From: JBBRBB01 sp038206235
GTDB lineage: Bacteria; Bacteroidota; Bacteroidia; Chitinophagales; Chitinophagaceae
Assembly (NCBI GenBank): GCA_038206235.1
Contig: JBBRBB010000013.1
Location: 1-64,000, forward strand
DNA length: 64,000 bases
Direction of reading: 5' to 3'
Below the pieces are notes generated by a model. That model did not search any database. It worked only from the letters and a program-made list of their open reading frames with translations, and was not told the origin of the DNA. This document shows positions 26,407-34,667 of the stretch, one piece after another (positions within the stretch are counted from its first letter, which is position 1; the number at the start of each line of letters is the position of its first letter). The position numbers and the translations under genes are program-made.

Positions 26407-26836
26407 TAAATCAATAGCATTGTTAGTTAGAGAGATTCTCAGAATTTTAATTTTGGTGTCAACCAACTGCAACAAACAACGTTCAGGTATTGCCGATAGT
26501 GGGGAATTTTATAATGTCCAAGTGTGCATAAGCCTGTGAATCTTTCAGTGATAATCTTTCCTAAAATTAAAATAGTTTTTTCATTTACGCAAACACATAT
26601 ATAATGTGCCTACTTATAAGAAGCTTCATAAAATAAGATAATAAGATTAGAGAAAGAGGCTCTTGCGTTTTCTACTAAGGTCAATCTTAGCAACCTTAGA
26701 AGAAAAAATGAATTATTCTGCTAAACAACCCCGTCCGACCGGGTCTTCCGGGCGGGCTTATTACCTTATTTGGCAAGAATTAAAAGGCATAGTGATGAGA
26801 ACATAACCACCGCCATAGGCAGGGGATTCTAAGTTG
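26407..26836. other. Gene-free stretch with a GC-rich palindromic element
   Basis: No convincing gene is seen. The stretch is AT-rich with decayed look. At 26727-26759 lies a GC-rich palindromic element (CCCCGTCCGACC...TCCGGGCGGGCTT) also present, with changes, at 49856-49889, 36283-36302 and, inverted, at 56986-57019. Confidence 0.5.
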
Positions 26837-26941
26837 AATTAAAACTATGATTGAGTTAATAATGCGTGGCATATTTTGTATACTGTCAATCATTGCTTCA
26901 GTTGATGCATTTACTTTTTCATCAAAAAAACTTTTTCCACC
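26837..26941 (-). pseudogene. Remnant of a second ABC permease gene (3' part)
   Basis: About 100 bases align with 27712-27812, the 3' part of the intact ABC permease gene, at roughly 85 percent identity judged by eye. In the same frame it reads FFDEKVNASTEAMIDS and QNMPRIINSIIVLI, against FFDEKVNASNEAITGS in the intact gene. The differences change residues, so it looks like a decayed paralogue, not a fresh copy. The DUF2283 gene pair lies between the remnant and the intact permease. Confidence 0.65.
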
Positions 26942-26945
26942 TGCG

Positions 26946-27200
26946 CTACAACAAATCTTTGTTAGATAATGCTGTTTTAGCTCGTTTGCTTGCGTTCAGT
27001 ATTGTTATACCGATAATTTCCTTGTTCTCATAACGAATAATGATCTCATCTTCCGTCATCACAGAGTCGTCAGCGTGATTCGGTTTTTTAAAATGTAGGT
27101 ATAGCACATCCGCTTCGCTGTCATACGAAGCCCATACCGTTTTATGTTTTAAAAAATAGGGTAAGATTGTGTCAATTTCTTTTAACTCTGTTGTTTCCAT
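26946..27200 (-). CDS. DUF2283 family small protein
   Basis: The 84-residue protein matches DUF2283: VWASYDSEADVLYLHFKKP, then EIIIRYENKEIIGITILNAS. The function of the family is not settled. It is often paired with small RelE/BrnT-like or EndoU-like proteins. Here its start overlaps the end of the preceding gene by 19 bases, which indicates coupling and suggests a toxin-antitoxin-like unit, with this as the possible antitoxin (inference). Confidence 0.7.
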   Translation of the reverse strand: METTELKEIDTILPYFLKHKTVWASYDSEADVLYLHFKKPNHADDSVMTEDEIIIRYENKEIIGITILNASKRAKTALSNKDLL

Positions 27201-27499
27201 AATATTTTTTTATTTCTAAATTCTTGTTTCTTGTTTGAAAAATACGCGGTCATGATAAACCCGTCATTTGCACTTGTCTCTCTATAAATTGCAACAATAA
27301 ATATATCAGGACTATCAGAAATTTTTTTGATGGCAATTTTTGCATCGTCGTTTCCTTCATAAATTATTTCCGGATTATCAATCGTTTCAAGTATTTCATA
27401 ATAATAGTTTGCGATTTCAGGGTGCCCTGTTGTTATATGTTGCCACCGCTCACTTGTAAAACGAATAGGTATGCCGTTTTTAGAAATTGCAATATCCAC
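27182..27499 (-). CDS. Small protein paired with DUF2283, toxin candidate
   Basis: This 105-residue protein has IRFTSERWQHITTGHPEI near its start and IFIVAIYRETSANDGFIMTAYF near its end. The HI...HPE motif and the final Tyr/Thr-rich strand are typical of small nuclease-fold proteins of the BECR (barnase/EndoU/colicin/RelE) type, but the family assignment is not certain. The overlap with the downstream DUF2283 gene supports a two-gene module. Confidence 0.55.
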   Translation of the reverse strand: MDIAISKNGIPIRFTSERWQHITTGHPEIANYYYEILETIDNPEIIYEGNDDAKIAIKKISDSPDIFIVAIYRETSANDGFIMTAYFSNKKQEFRNKKILWKQQS

Positions 27500-27645
27500 C
27501 TAAAGAAGCTGTTTATTCAAAAGTATTAATTCTTTTATAAATTATCCACTGACCACTGACTGGAAATTTGATAAGCTTTGCTTCTTTGGAGGATTAAATA
27601 TTGAAATTAACGATATTACAAAATTAGAATTTAAAACGGGATGCT

Positions 27646-28518
27646 TTAACTCAATACATCTTTTCTTCGCATTACAAATATGGATGCCAGAAAAAGACCA
27701 ACGATATGAACAATTAAAACGATGATTGAATTAATAATGCGTGGCATATTTTGTATGCTGCCCGTGATAGCTTCATTTGAAGCATTTACCTTTTCATCAA
27801 AAAACTCTTTCCAGTCTATCGTATGCGTTGTGAAAAGATAAGGTGTGATGTATTTGAAAACAGGGAGATTTAATGTGCCCAGCACCGTGAAAAATATAAT
27901 GATGCTCATCGTGGTAACAATCGGACCAATTGAATTCTCAGCAAAGAGCGAAAGAAAAAAACCTACGGATGCAACAGTGATGAGTGATAATGCAGCAAAG
28001 CCAAATGCGCAGCAATACCGCCAGAAAACATCCTGCTCTTTTATTAATACAATATAATTCGACTTCATAAGAAATAAATCATCAGTTCCAAAAACGAACA
28101 TGCTGACGAATAAAGCGAGAAACGTCATCCATATCAATAATAAAATAGTATAGATGCAGGTGGCAAAAAATTTTGCGAGCATAAATTGTGTGCGGCTGTA
28201 AGGCTTGGTAAACAATAAGCGTAGTGTGCCCATGTTTGCTTCGCCTGAGGTCATATCTGCAGCAATTAATGTTACAAGTAATGGAACATGTATCAGCATT
28301 AACTGCAGAATTACATAGCAAACAAAATAGCCATTTAAAACATTGCCTTCAATATCAAAGCCACCTATGCTTTGCATCATAAAATCGGCATAATCTTCGC
28401 CATCAACCTTTAAACCAAACTGAATCATAAGTATTAAAGCAGCAATTGCTATAAATGAAATATAGCTTCTTGGCCGTTTGAATATTTTATATAGTTCAAT
28501 TTTTAAAAGCTTCCACAT
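27646..28518 (-). CDS. ABC transporter permease (ABC-2 type)
   Basis: The 290-residue protein has six predicted transmembrane segments, beginning with SYISFIAIAALILMIQFGL and followed by LLVTLIAADMTSGEANMGTLRLLFTKPYSR, a motif of ABC-2 permeases. Its start overlaps the ATPase gene by 23 bases, so the two form one exporter operon. The substrate is not evident. A decayed second copy of its 3' end lies at 26837-26941. Confidence 0.85.
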   Translation of the reverse strand: MWKLLKIELYKIFKRPRSYISFIAIAALILMIQFGLKVDGEDYADFMMQSIGGFDIEGNVLNGYFVCYVILQLMLIHVPLLVTLIAADMTSGEANMGTLRLLFTKPYSRTQFMLAKFFATCIYTILLLIWMTFLALFVSMFVFGTDDLFLMKSNYIVLIKEQDVFWRYCCAFGFAALSLITVASVGFFLSLFAENSIGPIVTTMSIIIFFTVLGTLNLPVFKYITPYLFTTHTIDWKEFFDEKVNASNEAITGSIQNMPRIINSIIVLIVHIVGLFLASIFVMRRKDVLS

Positions 28519-29431
28519 GTTGTTTGCCGCTTGTTACCTGTAAAAAATAATCTTCTAAAGAATGTCGTGGCTGCAGTGAAATTACACCAAGCTGTTGCTG
28601 CACGAGCCACACATGTAATTCAGGAATTTTGCTCCGGTCCATTTTCAGCAACAATAAATTATTTCTTACAGGCTGAAGATTTATTTGCCACTTACTTTGT
28701 TGTAATTGTAAAAGAGCTTCAGGATTGTTTATTGTATTTAATTCCACGATAGTTTGAGCGGGGTCGAATAATTCCTGCGCTGTGCCTTCAACCATTTTTT
28801 TTCCTTTATCAATGATAAGAACTTTTGTAGCCACCTGTTCAATTTCGTTAAGAAGATGAGAGGATACAAATATGGTCTTATTCATTTCACGGCTTAAGTG
28901 CAGAATAAGATTCCGAATATCTGCAATGCCTTGCGGGTCTAATCCATTTGTAGGTTCATCGAGAATAATAAGTTTGGGGTCATGTATCAATGCAACGGCA
29001 ATACCGAGACGCTGCTTCATACCCTGCGAATAAGTTTTTACTTTGTCATGTTCTCTGCCTGAAAGACCAACCAGAGCAAGTTGCTGCATCAATTCTTTAT
29101 CTGTTGGATTTATTCCGCTAAGTTTTGCAAAGAGTTTAAGATTGTCGTAAGCAGAAAGATATTTATACACATCAGGCTTTTCAATAATGGCGCCTACCTG
29201 TTTCAATATTTCGTTGCGGTGTGCGTGAAGAGGTAAGCCGAATAATTCAATGCTGCCAGTGGTTGCTTTTATTAATGTGAGCAACATGCGTATGGTGGTA
29301 GATTTGCCTGCACCGTTCTGCCCAAGAAAACCATATACATCGCCTTGCTGCACTGTAAAAGATAAATCGTCAACAGCGGTAATATTTTTGAATGTTTTCG
29401 TAAGATTTTTTGCGAAGATGATTGGCTGCAT
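28496..29431 (-). CDS. ABC transporter ATP-binding protein
   Basis: The 311-residue ATPase has a Walker A (GQNGAGKSTT, about residues 37-46), a signature motif (YSQGMKQRLG), a Walker B (LIILDEPTNGLDP) and an H-loop (FVSSHLL). The C-terminal 90 residues are typical of ABC-2 exporters. It overlaps the permease gene, with which it forms a transporter. Confidence 0.92.
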   Translation of the reverse strand: MQPIIFAKNLTKTFKNITAVDDLSFTVQQGDVYGFLGQNGAGKSTTIRMLLTLIKATTGSIELFGLPLHAHRNEILKQVGAIIEKPDVYKYLSAYDNLKLFAKLSGINPTDKELMQQLALVGLSGREHDKVKTYSQGMKQRLGIAVALIHDPKLIILDEPTNGLDPQGIADIRNLILHLSREMNKTIFVSSHLLNEIEQVATKVLIIDKGKKMVEGTAQELFDPAQTIVELNTINNPEALLQLQQSKWQINLQPVRNNLLLLKMDRSKIPELHVWLVQQQLGVISLQPRHSLEDYFLQVTSGKQHVEAFKN

Positions 29432-29461
29432 GCGGTGCGAATAAAAGCAAATGTAGGCAAG

Positions 29462-29519
29462 GGTGGCGAAACCTGACCGAGGTGGCGAGACCTAACAGGT
29501 TTTAAAAACCAGTTAGGTC
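29462..29519. repeat. GACCTAAC palindromic element at a gene end
   Basis: GACCTAAC (29489-29496) and GTTAGGTC (29512-29519), with inner arms GGTTT / AAACC and one A-A mismatch, form a long hairpin. A direct repeat GGTGGCGAxACCTxAC precedes it. The stop codon of the nucleotidyltransferase gene (29513-29515) lies inside the right arm, so the element may also act as its terminator. Confidence 0.65.
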
Positions 29520-29995
29520 TGGTTCTTTTTATTTTTTAGTTCTTCAAGACGTGCAATATCAAAAAAATCTTTTTGTCTTTGAGAGAGCAGTTTGGCATCT
29601 TTAAGAAATTCGTAAGGGATAAAGAAAATTTCAATGTCTTCCCCAGTTGTATGTTTAACAGCATTTTTTTCAGCTTCATCAAAATTGAGATTTTTATGAA
29701 TGATAGTAAGCACATCAATCACATAAGGTCTTTCCCCTAATGTACATACAAAATAAGAAGTAAAATCCTCATCTTTAATTTCATGTAATTCTTCATCAGT
29801 GTATCCCATGCATTTTAAAGTTTCCAGGAAGCATGATTTATTTTCGTTGGTTGGCGCAATCCAAATATCTAGGTCTTCTGTATTACGATGATAGCCATAA
29901 TAATTAACAGCATAACCGCCTATGCACAAGTATCGTAATTGATTTTTGTTTGCGCATTTTAAAAAAAACTGGAATTCTTCATTCTCTATGTCCAT
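29513..29995 (-). CDS. Nucleotidyltransferase-fold protein (MNT/AbiEii-like)
   Basis: The 160-residue protein has a minimal nucleotidyltransferase pattern: RYLCIGGYAVNYYGYHRNTEDLDIWI, where GG and DxD-like DLDIW are the catalytic residues, then a C-terminal helix ending in KDFFDIARLEEL. Relatives act as antitoxins or toxins that transfer nucleotides. It overlaps the small gene upstream by 17 bases, and the two probably work together. The biological role is not known. Confidence 0.65.
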   Translation of the reverse strand: MDIENEEFQFFLKCANKNQLRYLCIGGYAVNYYGYHRNTEDLDIWIAPTNENKSCFLETLKCMGYTDEELHEIKDEDFTSYFVCTLGERPYVIDVLTIIHKNLNFDEAEKNAVKHTTGEDIEIFFIPYEFLKDAKLLSQRQKDFFDIARLEELKNKKNQT

Positions 29996-30182
29996 AAATA
30001 AAGTGCTTCCTTATTGTAATTTTTTTTACAGGCGGTGCGGCATTTTTAATGCTTTCTCTTTGCAGCCTGCTCAATGCTTTTAATCTTTCAGAGGGCGATA
30101 AATCAAAAAAATATTGCAGGAAGAATAATTCCTGTTCTTCAAATGATTTAAAAATATGAATTGATTTTGCCATTAAATTCAC
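29979..30182 (-). CDS. Small conserved partner of the nucleotidyltransferase gene
   Basis: The 67-residue protein contains HIFKSFEEQELFFLQYFFDLSPSERLKALSRLQ-type residues (about 8-41), a helical region, and a basic tail. I do not recognise a named family. Its end overlaps the nucleotidyltransferase start by 17 bases, so it is cotranslated. A start at the fourth codon (30173) is equally possible. Confidence 0.5.
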   Translation of the reverse strand: MNLMAKSIHIFKSFEEQELFFLQYFFDLSPSERLKALSRLQRESIKNAAPPVKKITIRKHFIYGHRE

Positions 30183-30230
30183 TCTATTAAAGATAAGTAC
30201 AAAGATATTTTGTTTATGTTGTTATACATG

Positions 30231-30527
30231 CTAATGCTTTCTCCCAACCTTTAAATATTGCTGCAGTGCCTGTACATATTGCTCAAAAGATGCAATCCCC
30301 TTCTTAGTTATTTTACAGGTAGTGTTTGGATAATTATCTTTAAATTCTTTCATCACAGCAATATAGCCAGCCTCTTTTAATTTTTGAACCTGTACACTTA
30401 AATTTCCTGCTGTAGCATTTGTTTTTTCTTTAATGAAAGTGAACTCTGCTTCCTTCACGCCGATGAGTAAGCTCATCACTGCGAGGCGTAATTGTGAGTG
30501 TAATATGGGGTCAAGGTCTTTAAACAT
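30231..30527 (-). CDS. Winged-helix transcriptional regulator
   Basis: The 98-residue protein shows a winged-helix fold of the HTH_34 type: LHSQLRLAVMSLLIGVKEAEFTFIKEK, TAGNLSVQVQKLKEAGYI (recognition helix) and a wing with KITKKGIASFEQYV. It overlaps the end of the membrane protein gene upstream by 8 bases, a pairing common in Bacteroidota, where it likely regulates its own operon. Confidence 0.8.
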   Translation of the reverse strand: MFKDLDPILHSQLRLAVMSLLIGVKEAEFTFIKEKTNATAGNLSVQVQKLKEAGYIAVMKEFKDNYPNTTCKITKKGIASFEQYVQALQQYLKVGRKH

Positions 30528-31113
30528 GCTGTTTCTTTGCTTTCATATATCTTCTTCGCAAAATAAGACCGGGAATAAACCATGCCACCTGTGCGGCCAC
30601 AGCACTGTACAAAGTATTATAAGGAAAAGGTGTGTAAATATTTATGATTGATAATATCCAGCAAATGATTGCGCCTGCAATCATAGGCTTAAAATGTCTT
30701 GTAAAGCCGGTGGCAAAAGTAGGTATGCCGTAAGCGATAAGAAATAAAGTATTGGGATGATCTATGTGGCCCGTGTTTACATAAAAGGAAAGAAGAAACA
30801 TAGCCACGCCAAAGCTTATCCATATACCACCCATGGCATCATCATTATAAGTTTTAAATTTTCTTTTCCTCCGTTCCCGCACTGATAAAACAATTTGAAC
30901 AACAACGGTCGCCAGTGTTAACCACCATACCATACCAACAGAAGGATAATTATAATAATATCCTATAAAGCTTACGACGCTGCAAAAGCTAATAACAGAA
31001 CCCCATAATAAAGCGCTTAACCCTGTTTCAGCATATTCGCATTTGGCTTTATTAATCATGCGGGTGATAAGCTCGAGGCTTTCCTGTTCTGATAATTGTT
31101 CTTCTTCCTGCAT
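30520..31113 (-). CDS. Small integral membrane protein
   Basis: The 197-residue protein has about five transmembrane segments (GSVISFCSVVSFIGYYYN, MVWWLTLATVVVQIVL, GIWISFGVAMFLLSFY, FLIAYGIPTFATGFT, and AAQVAWFIPGLIL). An acidic N-terminus (EEEQLSEQESLELI) precedes them. The family is unknown to me. It is cotranscribed with the winged-helix regulator, so it may be its cognate sensor or target. Confidence 0.7.
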   Translation of the reverse strand: MQEEEQLSEQESLELITRMINKAKCEYAETGLSALLWGSVISFCSVVSFIGYYYNYPSVGMVWWLTLATVVVQIVLSVRERRKRKFKTYNDDAMGGIWISFGVAMFLLSFYVNTGHIDHPNTLFLIAYGIPTFATGFTRHFKPMIAGAIICWILSIINIYTPFPYNTLYSAVAAQVAWFIPGLILRRRYMKAKKQHV

Positions 31114-31210
31114 ATATATTTATTTAAAAACTATTTCAGATTTTTTTGCCACAAAGGCACAAAGACACAAAGCGTAAAATCTCTTTGCGTCTTTGCGTTT
31201 TATTTTACTG

Positions 31211-31837
31211 CTACTGGCACTCCGCAAGTCGTTGCTCAGCCTCTTCTTTACCCCAGTTTGGATAAAGTGGTTTTGGTGTAAACGTTTTAAACAGCTCTAC
31301 TGACTTTTCAAGTATCGGTTTTGCTTTTGCTTTGCCACCACCAAATTGTTCCGGTGTATAAAATGTGTTAGTCCCTTTTAAATAATATACACGCGGATTA
31401 CTTGCATCTAATTCCTCCGCTTTTTGCAAAGCTGCTGTTGCTTGCATACCATAAGTTTGCCAGCGTGTTTGGGGGTCAACTGACATTTGAATATTGGCGA
31501 GCATGTAGCGCACACAATAAGTTTCAGCATTTGTTTCGAGAGCTTCTGCCTTTACAAGAATTGTTCTTGCGTTGTTTGCGAGTGCATCTTTATCTGCGCT
31601 TTGGTCCCTGTAGCCAATCCAGCACTGCGCCAGCGCTGCATAGTAATAAGGAAGCCATTGCGTTTTTTCTGCATCTGCAACTCTTTGAAAAGAGGCGGAA
31701 ACATTTTGAAGCGCTGCAACTGTTTTTGCATCCTTGAGCATGTCAAGATTTTTTTGCATGGTTTCTGTGTATTTATCGCTTTGTGCATGTACTGCACTGC
31801 ATGCAACTAATGAGAGACCTACTAATACTTGTTTCAT
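31211..31837 (-). CDS. Exported TPR-like protein
   Basis: Starting at the ATG at 31837, the 208-residue protein has a signal peptide (MKQVLVGLSLVACSAVHAQ), then repeated helical hairpins resembling TPRs: WLPYYYAALAQCWIGY, AETYCVRYMLANIQM and ASNPRVYYLKGTNTFY. The C-terminal PNWGKEEAEQRLAEC is typical of a widespread Bacteroidota family of unknown function. The frame continues upstream to 32005, but that part is encoded by the repeat array and is not part of the protein. Confidence 0.7.
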   Translation of the reverse strand: MKQVLVGLSLVACSAVHAQSDKYTETMQKNLDMLKDAKTVAALQNVSASFQRVADAEKTQWLPYYYAALAQCWIGYRDQSADKDALANNARTILVKAEALETNAETYCVRYMLANIQMSVDPQTRWQTYGMQATAALQKAEELDASNPRVYYLKGTNTFYTPEQFGGGKAKAKPILEKSVELFKTFTPKPLYPNWGKEEAEQRLAECQ

Positions 31838-31883
31838 TGTTTTTTGATTTTGTTGTTTTTTGATTTTGTTGTTAATTGATTTT

Positions 31884-31931
31884 GGTGAACAGTAAACGGT
31901 GAACAGTGAACGGTAAACGGTAAACGGTGAA
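31884..31931. repeat. GTAAACGGTGAAC word array, left of four-helix-bundle gene
   Basis: Tandem variants of GTGAACAGTAAACGGTGAAC run for about 48 bases in the leader of the TPR-like gene. They stop 29 bases before the ATG of the four-helix-bundle gene. The same words resume in the same orientation right at that gene's stop codon (32320). Confidence 0.75.
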
Positions 31932-31960
31932 TTAGTGATAATTTTAGAGAAATTAAATTT

Positions 31961-32320
31961 ATGAAACCACACAAAAATCTTGATGCATGGAAACTTAGTT
32001 TCCATTTTGTAAAGGAAATGTATGTAGTTACAGCATCATTTCCATTGGAGGAAAAATTCGGTTTAGTTTCACAATTAAGACGGGCTGCAGTTTCTGTTCC
32101 AACAAATATTGCAGAAGGCGCAGCAAGAAAATCGAAAAAAGAATTTATCCACTTTCTGTATATAGCAGAGGGTTCAGTAAGTGAACTTGATACACTAATA
32201 GAGTTATCCTTTGAACTTAATTTTTGCTCTAAGGAAACACTTGAAAAATTAGTTATGTTATTAGAAAACATTTCCAAAAGAATTATTGGTTTAATTAGAA
32301 AGCTCGAATCAGAGCTATAG
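31961..32320 (+). CDS. Four-helix-bundle protein (S23/IVP type)
   Basis: The 119-residue protein has the family pattern: HKNLDAWKLSFHFVKEMY, FPLEEKFGLVSQLRRAAVSVPTNIAEGAAR, then EFIHFLYIAEGSVSELDTLIELS. Members are encoded by intervening sequences of 23S rRNA genes and are scattered through genomes. A structural relative (Avd) assists diversity-generating retroelements. Here it stands between GTAAACGGTGAAC arrays, and its stop codon TAG shares its last base with the right array. It could be a mobile unit with these repeats (inference). Confidence 0.85.
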   Translation: MKPHKNLDAWKLSFHFVKEMYVVTASFPLEEKFGLVSQLRRAAVSVPTNIAEGAARKSKKEFIHFLYIAEGSVSELDTLIELSFELNFCSKETLEKLVMLLENISKRIIGLIRKLESEL

Positions 32321-32428
32321 TAAACGGTAAGCGGTAAACGGTGAACTGCTCACTGTTCACTGCTTACTGCTCACTGCTCACTGCTCACTGCTCACTGTGC
32401 AGTTCACTGTTCACTGCTCACTGCTCAC
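32320..32428. repeat. GTAAACGG / TGCTCACTG inverted word array
   Basis: The array first runs as GTAAACGGTAAGCGGTAAAC, then switches to the complementary orientation as CACTGTTCACTGCTCACTG repeats. The switch makes a large inverted repeat. The last bases encode the stop codon of the TonB receptor gene (32425-32427). It abuts the four-helix-bundle gene. Confidence 0.8.
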
Positions 32429-34647
32429 AAATTATTATTAATCGCGTCCTGACTTCTGTCAATGCCCCAGCTTAAAAAACATCCTATAAAATAAAATCTT
32501 TTTGCAGGCGGCTCAATCGGTTCTTTATTCAAACCGTTGTAAGAATAATTGTAGCCATACACCTGGTTTGCACCAAGCACATTGGTTACACTTGCAAACA
32601 ACACGATAAACGTTTTTGCATTTTGCTTTCCAAGATTGGGCAAATAGTTTACGCTGAAACCCATGTTGTGAAAATCTTTTGTTTTGCCCTCGTCTGCGAT
32701 GAGATATTTATCAGTGCTCTGAATCAAATTGTAATACGGTCTGCCTGTTGCATAGCTGTACGTGAAGTTGAAACCCGTTTTCCATTTCGTTACAAAACGC
32801 TTTGTAACAATGGATGCGGTATGCTTCGCTGCGAAATTCGGCTGCAGTTCAAAAGGATAATTTAGGTAATCTCTTTTGGTATCGAGATAAGAATAGCTTA
32901 TCCAGTAATCAAAATCCTTAATCGTTTTTTTATCTCTCCAAAAAAACTCGATGCCTTTTGCAAAGCCTGTTCCATTGTTATTATACAAGGGATAAGTTTT
33001 TATAAGGTCTTCATACTTTTTATAAAAAACTTCTACACGAAAAATTCTGTCGTTAGCTGTTTTTTGATAATTGATTATGTAATGCGTTGCTTTTGTGTAA
33101 GCAAGATTGGTTGTATAAATCAATTGCTGATTCTCCGGCTTTTGATAAAAGATTCCATACGCAGCAGAAACCTGAGCATTTTTTGCAACCTTATATGCCA
33201 GTGAAATCCGTGGAGCAATATTGGTTTTATTGATGAGTGATGAATGCTCTAAACGTCCGCCAACTTTTGCTGCAAGTGCGCTGTTGAGATAAATATCACT
33301 TTCTGCAAAAGCTGAGGTGAAATTATCTTTCAAAACAGACAGCGAATCGTTGAAAAAACTTTTGTTGTATGCGTACCAATATTCTCCGCCAAAGCGTATC
33401 GCACTTAATCCGTTTAATTTTTTTTCTAAGACTGGTTTTATTTGCGATAAATCCTGCCTGCTGTGAAGCGCAAAAATTTTATCCTGCAGCCAGGGTTGTT
33501 CAGGAAATATTTGCGGCTGGTTGTTTGTATTTTGCAATTGCTGCGATATATCATCTTTGTTTGTGCTATAACTCAAGCCCAGATTCCATTTCCAGCCTTT
33601 GCCAAGAGTTTCTCTCCATACAATATTGTTATACCAATTGGTGTTGTGTAAGTAAAATGCGTCTTTAATATTTGTGCTGTCAATATCAGGTCTTCTCAAG
33701 CCAAGTCTTCCGTTGCTGTATGTGGTATAATATTTTATCATGCCGCCGCTTTTTGTTTTAATGCGAAAATTAGCATCGGCATTATGATATTCGGGCATAG
33801 TAAAATAATCAGGTTTTTGCTTTACGATATTGAAGTAGGCGATCAGGTTTACATAGCCATAATCCGCACCCCAGGAAGCATTTTTATTTTTTGAAAGCTG
33901 CTGAATGCCGCCCCCCATAAAGATTGGAGAGATAGAAGCGTTTGCTGCAGAGCGTTGGGGTAAGTCAATGGATTCAAGTATCAATGCAGATGACAATGCT
34001 TCGCCGTATAATGCAGAGTAACCACCTGTACTAAACACCGTTCCTTTAAATAAGAAAGGAGAGAAGCGACCGCGGGAAGCAATATCCGGTACGCTGGTGA
34101 AGTAAGGATTATTTACAAGTGTGCCGTCAATAAATTGTTTTGTTTCGTAACCTGTGCCACCGCGTACAAACAATCCTTCCTGCTCGCCTATTTGCTGAGC
34201 GCCGGGTAAGGTTTTTACTGCAGCGCTTATGTCGGCGTTAGAACCGGCAGTTGTTACAATATCTATAGAGCTAAGAACAGTTGCGGCTCTTTTTTTATCG
34301 CCTGCTTCAAAGGAACCTGCTGTAACTACAACAGCAGTGAGCTCATTCATTTCTTCCTTCAGAGAAAAAGAGAGGTTGATGTTTTCTTTGTCAAGCGTAA
34401 TGGGTTGAACAATTGTTTTATACCCAAGCGCTGTTGCTTCTAATTGATAGCTTCCTTTTTCTGTTGTGGTAAAACTATAATTGCCCGAAGAGTCTGCGGT
34501 AGTTCCATCATACGTATTCTTTAAGGTAACACTTGCATTGGGCACAGGCTTGCCCCGGTTATCTTTTACGATGCCTGAAATTTTTACCTGACTGTTAGCG
34601 GCAAAAGCGGTTATCAAAAATCCTGTTACAAAAATCATCCGTCGCAT
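32425..34647 (-). CDS. TonB-dependent outer membrane receptor
   Basis: The 740-residue receptor has a signal peptide (ending FAANSQ), a carboxypeptidase-regulatory domain (KISGIVKDNRGKPVPNASVTLK, residues 22-95), a plug (VVTAGSFEAGDKKRAA, GLFVRGGTGYETKQFIDG) and a beta-barrel. The barrel starts with LSSALILESIDLP and ends with FYFIGCFLSWGIDRS. It is smaller than SusC and has no SusD neighbour, so a siderophore, metal complex or vitamin is likelier than a glycan. A strong promoter with an operator in its spacer lies just upstream. Confidence 0.9.
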   Translation of the reverse strand: MRRMIFVTGFLITAFAANSQVKISGIVKDNRGKPVPNASVTLKNTYDGTTADSSGNYSFTTTEKGSYQLEATALGYKTIVQPITLDKENINLSFSLKEEMNELTAVVVTAGSFEAGDKKRAATVLSSIDIVTTAGSNADISAAVKTLPGAQQIGEQEGLFVRGGTGYETKQFIDGTLVNNPYFTSVPDIASRGRFSPFLFKGTVFSTGGYSALYGEALSSALILESIDLPQRSAANASISPIFMGGGIQQLSKNKNASWGADYGYVNLIAYFNIVKQKPDYFTMPEYHNADANFRIKTKSGGMIKYYTTYSNGRLGLRRPDIDSTNIKDAFYLHNTNWYNNIVWRETLGKGWKWNLGLSYSTNKDDISQQLQNTNNQPQIFPEQPWLQDKIFALHSRQDLSQIKPVLEKKLNGLSAIRFGGEYWYAYNKSFFNDSLSVLKDNFTSAFAESDIYLNSALAAKVGGRLEHSSLINKTNIAPRISLAYKVAKNAQVSAAYGIFYQKPENQQLIYTTNLAYTKATHYIINYQKTANDRIFRVEVFYKKYEDLIKTYPLYNNNGTGFAKGIEFFWRDKKTIKDFDYWISYSYLDTKRDYLNYPFELQPNFAAKHTASIVTKRFVTKWKTGFNFTYSYATGRPYYNLIQSTDKYLIADEGKTKDFHNMGFSVNYLPNLGKQNAKTFIVLFASVTNVLGANQVYGYNYSYNGLNKEPIEPPAKRFYFIGCFLSWGIDRSQDAINNNL

Positions 34648-34667
34648 AAAAAATTAATTTGAGATTG

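Noticed and set aside
31838..32005. Upstream extension of the TPR-like protein to 32005
   Set aside because: It is coded by the GTAAACGG array and overlaps the four-helix-bundle gene; the signal peptide begins at 31837.
32340..32428. The CACTGCTCACTG array as a CRISPR
   Set aside because: The units are 7-10 bases long and directly tandem, without spacers of constant length, and no cas genes are near.
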